A stretch of 64,000 nucleotides of DNA, taken from the NCBI RefSeq assembly GCF_017115085.1, contig NZ_JABXKJ010000215.1:1-64000 (forward strand). Direction: 5' to 3'. The first letter of the stretch is position 1, and each line of letters opens with the position of its first letter. The translations under genes were made by a program, and so were the position numbers. The notes beneath the pieces were generated by a model. The model did no database searches. It was not told where the DNA came from and saw only the letters and a program-made list of their open reading frames with translations. Below are positions 60,501-64,000 of the stretch, piece after piece. This stretch comes from Nostoc sp. NMS7. GTDB taxonomy: Bacteria; Cyanobacteriota; Cyanobacteriia; Cyanobacteriales; Nostocaceae.

Positions 60501-62420
60501 TTACTTTCCTCCAACTAACTCCTTCACCTTCTTGATGATGCTGACTGGATCGATACCTTGATATGGGTACTGTTCCCACAAACCACCGCAACCTTCTTTA
60601 TGAGTTCCAAGATGAGCATATTTGGGAGTCAACCCCCGCTCAAGCAACCAGGAACCAAAACGGCTACCTAAGCCAGTCCGACGGTTGAAGGCTTCTACTA
60701 CAAGGACAAAGGGAGCATTACCAATTTTGGTGATTATTTCTTCATCAATAACATTTAGGGTTGGCTTGTTAATCAAACCAACGTCTAGCCCCTCTTGCTG
60801 AAGACGCTCTACGGCATCAACGGCACGGTAGAGAGCATCACCAAAGCTGACGATGTAGCCTTGCGTCCCCTCTCGTACAACCTCATCTTTACCGGGAACA
60901 AATTTGTAGCCACTTCCAAAGAAGTCATTGCCGTTGCTGTCCTTAATATTGGGCACCTTGGAACGGGTAGAAAAAATAAACCGCAGTCCCGGCTCAAAGA
61001 ATATAGTTTCTACACAGGCTGTCATTTGATTGACATCTGCCGGGAAGTACAACCGGGTTTCATAGCCATCATCCAAGCCATTGTCGGCAAACATATTGTT
61101 CAAACCGAAGTGGCAGGTATTATCTGCCATCTCATCCACACCCGCATGGGAAAAGTGGCACAGCACATTAGAATAGTTCAGCCGTGCCATCGTGATTTCT
61201 GAAATACACATTTCTAAGAAGGCGCTGAAAGTCGCAAAAATACCTTGCTTGCCCTTCTCCATCCCGAATCCAGCAGCAGCAGAGAAGTTACTCCGTTCCA
61301 TGATCCCAGAAGAAATAAATATTTCCGGGTATGCATCGTGGATTTTCTTTAAACCGCAGGAGCCTTCTAGGTCACTATCTATGACTTTAACTTTTTCTTT
61401 ACGCTCCGCCTCACTCATCCGACTGAGAACAGCCACCACGGCTTCACCAAACACATTGCGGTTAGCGCCCCATTTGTCACTAGAACCCAGAAATGTATAG
61501 GTTTGCTTGGGTTTCTCAATACTTTGAAGGTATTCGATCGCCGCAGTTTGTCCACGAGATTCTAGATACTTAACTGCTAAATCTACAGAAATTACATCAT
61601 GACCGTGAGTCGAGCCTTCTAAACCTTCAATACCAGGACACATCGGGCGTTTGTTGATCAGAGCGATCGCTCCGGGAGTATTCACAGCTTCGCTCATCCG
61701 ACGGTATAAATCGTCTAAGTCTTCCCCATCTCCCTGAAGTACTTTCAACCCGTGGCCTTCTAAGGTTTTGGCGACACTGAAACCAGGTAAATATTTAGAA
61801 GGATGTCCAGCGATCGTTACATCATTGTCATCAATGATCAGCTTGACGTTGAGATGTTGAGCAACAGCCAAGCGAGCAGCTTCAGCATCGTTACCTTCTT
61901 GCTGCGAGCCATCAGAACCGAGACAGAAAACAACCTTGCCTGGATTTGCGATCGCCACACCATTGATGTAAGGCCAAAGATGCCCCAGCCTTCCAGAACT
62001 AAATTTCACACCAGGAGTTAGTCCTAGTTCAGGGTGTCCCGGCAAATGAGAATCTGCTTGGCGATAACGTAGAAGTTGCTCGGCAGGTAAGTCACCATGC
62101 AACGTTGCCATCAGATATTGGGTGGCGACTCGATGTCCTGCCTCATCAAAGAAAATCGGCACAAATTGCTCCGATGCTCCTCGGAAGAAGGCATCAAGGA
62201 TCATCACCTCTGGCACTGTATCATAAGGTCCACCAGTATGGCCACCCACTCCTCTAGCAGCGCCAGTCGCGGTAAAAAAGACGATCGCATCTCGGCAGAG
62301 TTGAATATTCGCTTTTAGAGTCTCTCGCTGTTCAGCTGTGAGGCTCGAATTTGCTGGATTGAGCGCTAAAGGTTTGTAAGCACCGAGATCAATTGGAAAT
62401 TGGGAATTAATAATAGTCAT
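60501..62420 (-). CDS. transketolase-family thiamine diphosphate enzyme
   Basis: 639 residues. The N-terminal half has the ThDP motif LGSDGSQQEGNDAEAARLAV, ending in LIIDDNDVT. The middle contains the conserved pyrimidine-domain region (FSAAAGFGMEKGKQGIFATF) and the C-terminal third resembles the transketolase C-terminal domain (VLVVEAFNRRTGLGSRFG). The canonical transketolase GSLGQG loop is SSGRLGHLW here, so it is a divergent member and not certainly a pentose-phosphate transketolase. Divergent from a DeoR regulator gene, which may control it. Confidence 0.8.
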   Translation of the reverse strand: MTIINSQFPIDLGAYKPLALNPANSSLTAEQRETLKANIQLCRDAIVFFTATGAARGVGGHTGGPYDTVPEVMILDAFFRGASEQFVPIFFDEAGHRVATQYLMATLHGDLPAEQLLRYRQADSHLPGHPELGLTPGVKFSSGRLGHLWPYINGVAIANPGKVVFCLGSDGSQQEGNDAEAARLAVAQHLNVKLIIDDNDVTIAGHPSKYLPGFSVAKTLEGHGLKVLQGDGEDLDDLYRRMSEAVNTPGAIALINKRPMCPGIEGLEGSTHGHDVISVDLAVKYLESRGQTAAIEYLQSIEKPKQTYTFLGSSDKWGANRNVFGEAVVAVLSRMSEAERKEKVKVIDSDLEGSCGLKKIHDAYPEIFISSGIMERSNFSAAAGFGMEKGKQGIFATFSAFLEMCISEITMARLNYSNVLCHFSHAGVDEMADNTCHFGLNNMFADNGLDDGYETRLYFPADVNQMTACVETIFFEPGLRFIFSTRSKVPNIKDSNGNDFFGSGYKFVPGKDEVVREGTQGYIVSFGDALYRAVDAVERLQQEGLDVGLINKPTLNVIDEEIITKIGNAPFVLVVEAFNRRTGLGSRFGSWLLERGLTPKYAHLGTHKEGCGGLWEQYPYQGIDPVSIIKKVKELVGGK

Positions 62421-62587
62421 GGCTTATTTATTGAATAAAAAGCAATTTGAACAGACGGGACACATGAGCGCACTACAAAAAAATTGTTAAAACCCAGATT
62501 GGGCAACAATTATCCAACCCTTTCCTAATCTAAAGTCAACTGCTAGGAACCATTGTGGAACCATTTAGCTTCAGTGGACAAAATCAA

Positions 62588-62702
62588 CACATTCAACACT
62601 TGATGAATAGACTTCTTGCAAAAGTCCTCTAACACCCCACCCCCAGCCCCTCCCCGCCTGCGGGGTGGGGTTCTTTTTTTGATTCATGCAGTGTTGAATG
62701 TG
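62588..62702. repeat. 115-bp element with 21-bp terminal inverted repeats
   Basis: 62588-62608 and 62682-62702 are inverted copies matching at 19 of 21 positions (CACATTCAACACT then ATGAAT). Inside is a C-rich repeat and a GC hairpin with a T-run (CCCCGCCTGCGGGG and TTCTTTTTTT at about 62653-62680). It sits in the promoter gap between the transketolase and DeoR genes: a MITE-like element, or paired operators. Confidence 0.75.
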
Positions 62703-62813
62703 CTTAAATTCAATTGAAGTACGGATTACCGTACAAAGACCTGCATACAAATAAGTATAAACTCACAAACGGGCAACTTCAAGACCAAAAACGCAATTTC
62801 AGGAAAATTAATT

Positions 62814-63578
62814 ATGCTAACTGCTGAACGACGACAATTCATCTTGGAAATTCTTCGTCGTGATAAAAAGGTACTTTCAACAGAACTCAGTGCTGTTCTC
62901 AAGGTTTCCGAGGATACGATTCGGCGGGACTTGCGAGAACTGGCAGAAGTTGGACTATTGCAACGCGTTCATGGGGGAGCGCTGCAAAAATCTCCAGCGA
63001 TCGCCAGTTATAGTGATCGCCAAAAGCAAGCCCCAAAAGAAAAGGAAGCGATCGCTCGTACAGCAGCAAAATTAGTTTGTACAGGACAGGTAGTGATTTT
63101 AGATGGAGGTACAACAACTCTCCAGATAACCCGTCATTTGCCCCTAGATTTGCGAGCGACAGTCATCACAAATAGTCCGCCAATTGCCATTGCATTAGCA
63201 GAACATCCCCACATAGAGGTTGTGATGTTAGGTGGACAGCTCTACAAAAAAGCCTTGGTCAACGTAGGCACTGTTACGATTGAAACATTAGGGATGATTC
63301 GTGCAGATTTGTGCATGTTGGGAGTTTGCAGTTTACATCCAGAAATTGGAATTAGTGTACCTAACCTAGACGAAGCCCACGTCAAACGAGCCATGATTGC
63401 TGGATCGGCTGAAGTAGTGGGATTAGTGACAGCAGAAAAATTAGACACGGCTGCTCCTTATGTAGTCGAGTCTATTCGTGCCCTGACTTATTTAGTAACT
63501 GCACCTACAGTATCTAATAATATGCTGAGTGCCTACAAAGCTTTAGGCTTGACCATTATACGTGACGAGTACGAATAA
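62814..63578 (+). CDS. DeoR/GlpR family transcriptional regulator
   Basis: 254 residues, family length. The N-terminal winged helix (MLTAERRQFILEILRRDKKV, then VSEDTIRRDLRELAEVGLLQ, RVHGGA) and the C-terminal sugar-phosphate-binding domain (VILDGGTTTLQITRHL, VMLGGQLYKKALVNVG) are complete. Such proteins repress sugar-metabolism genes until a phosphosugar binds. Divergent from the transketolase gene, its likely target, and probably autoregulated. Confidence 0.92.
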   Translation: MLTAERRQFILEILRRDKKVLSTELSAVLKVSEDTIRRDLRELAEVGLLQRVHGGALQKSPAIASYSDRQKQAPKEKEAIARTAAKLVCTGQVVILDGGTTTLQITRHLPLDLRATVITNSPPIAIALAEHPHIEVVMLGGQLYKKALVNVGTVTIETLGMIRADLCMLGVCSLHPEIGISVPNLDEAHVKRAMIAGSAEVVGLVTAEKLDTAAPYVVESIRALTYLVTAPTVSNNMLSAYKALGLTIIRDEYE

Positions 63579-63641
63579 GGAGCAGGAAGCAGGAAGCAGG
63601 GAAAGAAAGAATAACTAATGCCCCATGCCCAATGCCCAAAT

Positions 63642-64000
63642 CTAAAATCTATCCGTTTCCTGAGGTGTTCCAACTGCTCCTGGTTGAGCCGTAAATAAGT
63701 TTTGAGCCGCTTCATTCTGATATATACACCTAATATCAGGTTTGTCACTGTCCAAATTACCTGTAAAGCCAAAGGTGTTGAGGCGATTTTTGCACTCATT
63801 TACCTGATCAGATGTCACCAACTTACGTTGCTCTAAAAGCGCCCAGTTATTTTGTCGGATTACGCATCCAGGACGCATACTGGGCTGGGCAACATAAACA
63901 TTGAAGGGGTTGAGAGTGACGAACAGTCTAGCGTCCATCACCATCGCGCTGGCTCCGTACTGCACACAAATTTCCGGGTTTGGTGCTTTTGTGTCAATGA
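63642..64000 (-). CDS. DUF3172 family protein, 3' part
   Basis: Partial: 119 codons of the C-terminal portion, running off the right edge in frame, with the start outside the window. Reads IDTKAPNPEICVQYGASAMV, then MDARLFVTLNPFNVYVAQPS, then NECKNRLNTFGFTGNLDSD and a Gln/Thr-rich end. I recognise this as DUF3172, a cyanobacterial and algal protein of unknown function. A Met-like GTG at 63965 is not the true start because coding clearly continues upstream. Confidence 0.75.
   Translation of the reverse strand, partial: IDTKAPNPEICVQYGASAMVMDARLFVTLNPFNVYVAQPSMRPGCVIRQNNWALLEQRKLVTSDQVNECKNRLNTFGFTGNLDSDKPDIRCIYQNEAAQNLFTAQPGAVGTPQETDRF

Overview
The window comes from a filamentous, Nostoc-type cyanobacterium. 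The evidence is the very frequent HIP1 octamer (GCGATCGC) on both strands, cyanobacterial core genes (chlB, pcyA, a PsbP/CyanoP homologue, a Ycf37-like TPR protein, a sucrose synthase, a DevBCA-type exporter), and dense dispersed hairpin repeats and short tandem repeats of the kind seen in Nostoc. Ribosomal protein genes (rpmG-rpsR, rpmI-rplT), dapB and chlB indicate chromosome rather than plasmid. No rRNA, tRNA or CRISPR array was found.

Layout. 0.2-6 kb: sugar metabolism on the minus strand, sucrose synthase followed by a GH65 phosphorylase/beta-phosphoglucomutase fusion. 6.5-14 kb: a PLP enzyme, a stand-alone diiron MBL protein, moeA and a large GAF-PAS-PAS-GAF-GGDEF protein with cyanobacteriochrome-like cysteines. 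14.5-20.5 kb: RDD membrane protein, rpmG-rpsR-RNase II, a ParDE-type toxin-antitoxin pair, GrpB protein, rpmI-rplT and an amino-acid-type binding protein. 20.6-26.3 kb: Ycf37-like protein, copper amine oxidase, cyclophilin and chlB. chlB carries an in-frame insertion of a small dispersed repeat.

26.3-33.6 kb is the accessory part. It holds a decayed gene, a second divergent copy of the chlB 3' end, and then a compact cluster: a WYL-domain regulator divergent from an overlapping DUF5343/HEPN pair (HEPN with an intact R-x4-H RNase motif), followed by a CyRepA1-type plasmid replication protein. I read it as an integrated plasmid-like remnant carrying a candidate defence or toxin-antitoxin system. 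It is the best candidate here for an undescribed system.

34-46.4 kb: PPP-type phosphatase, M48 protease, DUF4330 protein, a zinc/manganese binding lipoprotein behind a Zur-like box, a MazF-type pair, YtxH and DUF948 proteins, a TPM-domain protein, CobH/CbiC, a beta-helix protein and dapB. 46.6-50.6 kb is repeat-rich: a Y1 (IS200/REP-type) transposase bracketed by mirror-image hairpins, PsbP, maf, pcyA, and a GIY-YIG protein whose C-terminus is a 21-bp tandem repeat. 51.5-55 kb: a devBCA-like exporter with a possible distal NtcA site. 55-64 kb: conserved cyanobacterial proteins, a CPA2 antiporter with stress-protein tail, an AMIN-domain protein, a divergent transketolase facing a DeoR regulator, and the 3' part of a DUF3172 gene running off the right edge.

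A recurring theme is colonisation of genes by repeats. A 12-nt core (TCGACTTCGCTC and variants) occurs six times, each time between two perfectly complementary arms whose sequence usually differs from site to site. Repeats have also entered coding sequence in chlB, moeA, the GIY-YIG gene and the GH65-PGM linker. All family names were assigned by reading motifs; no database search was possible.
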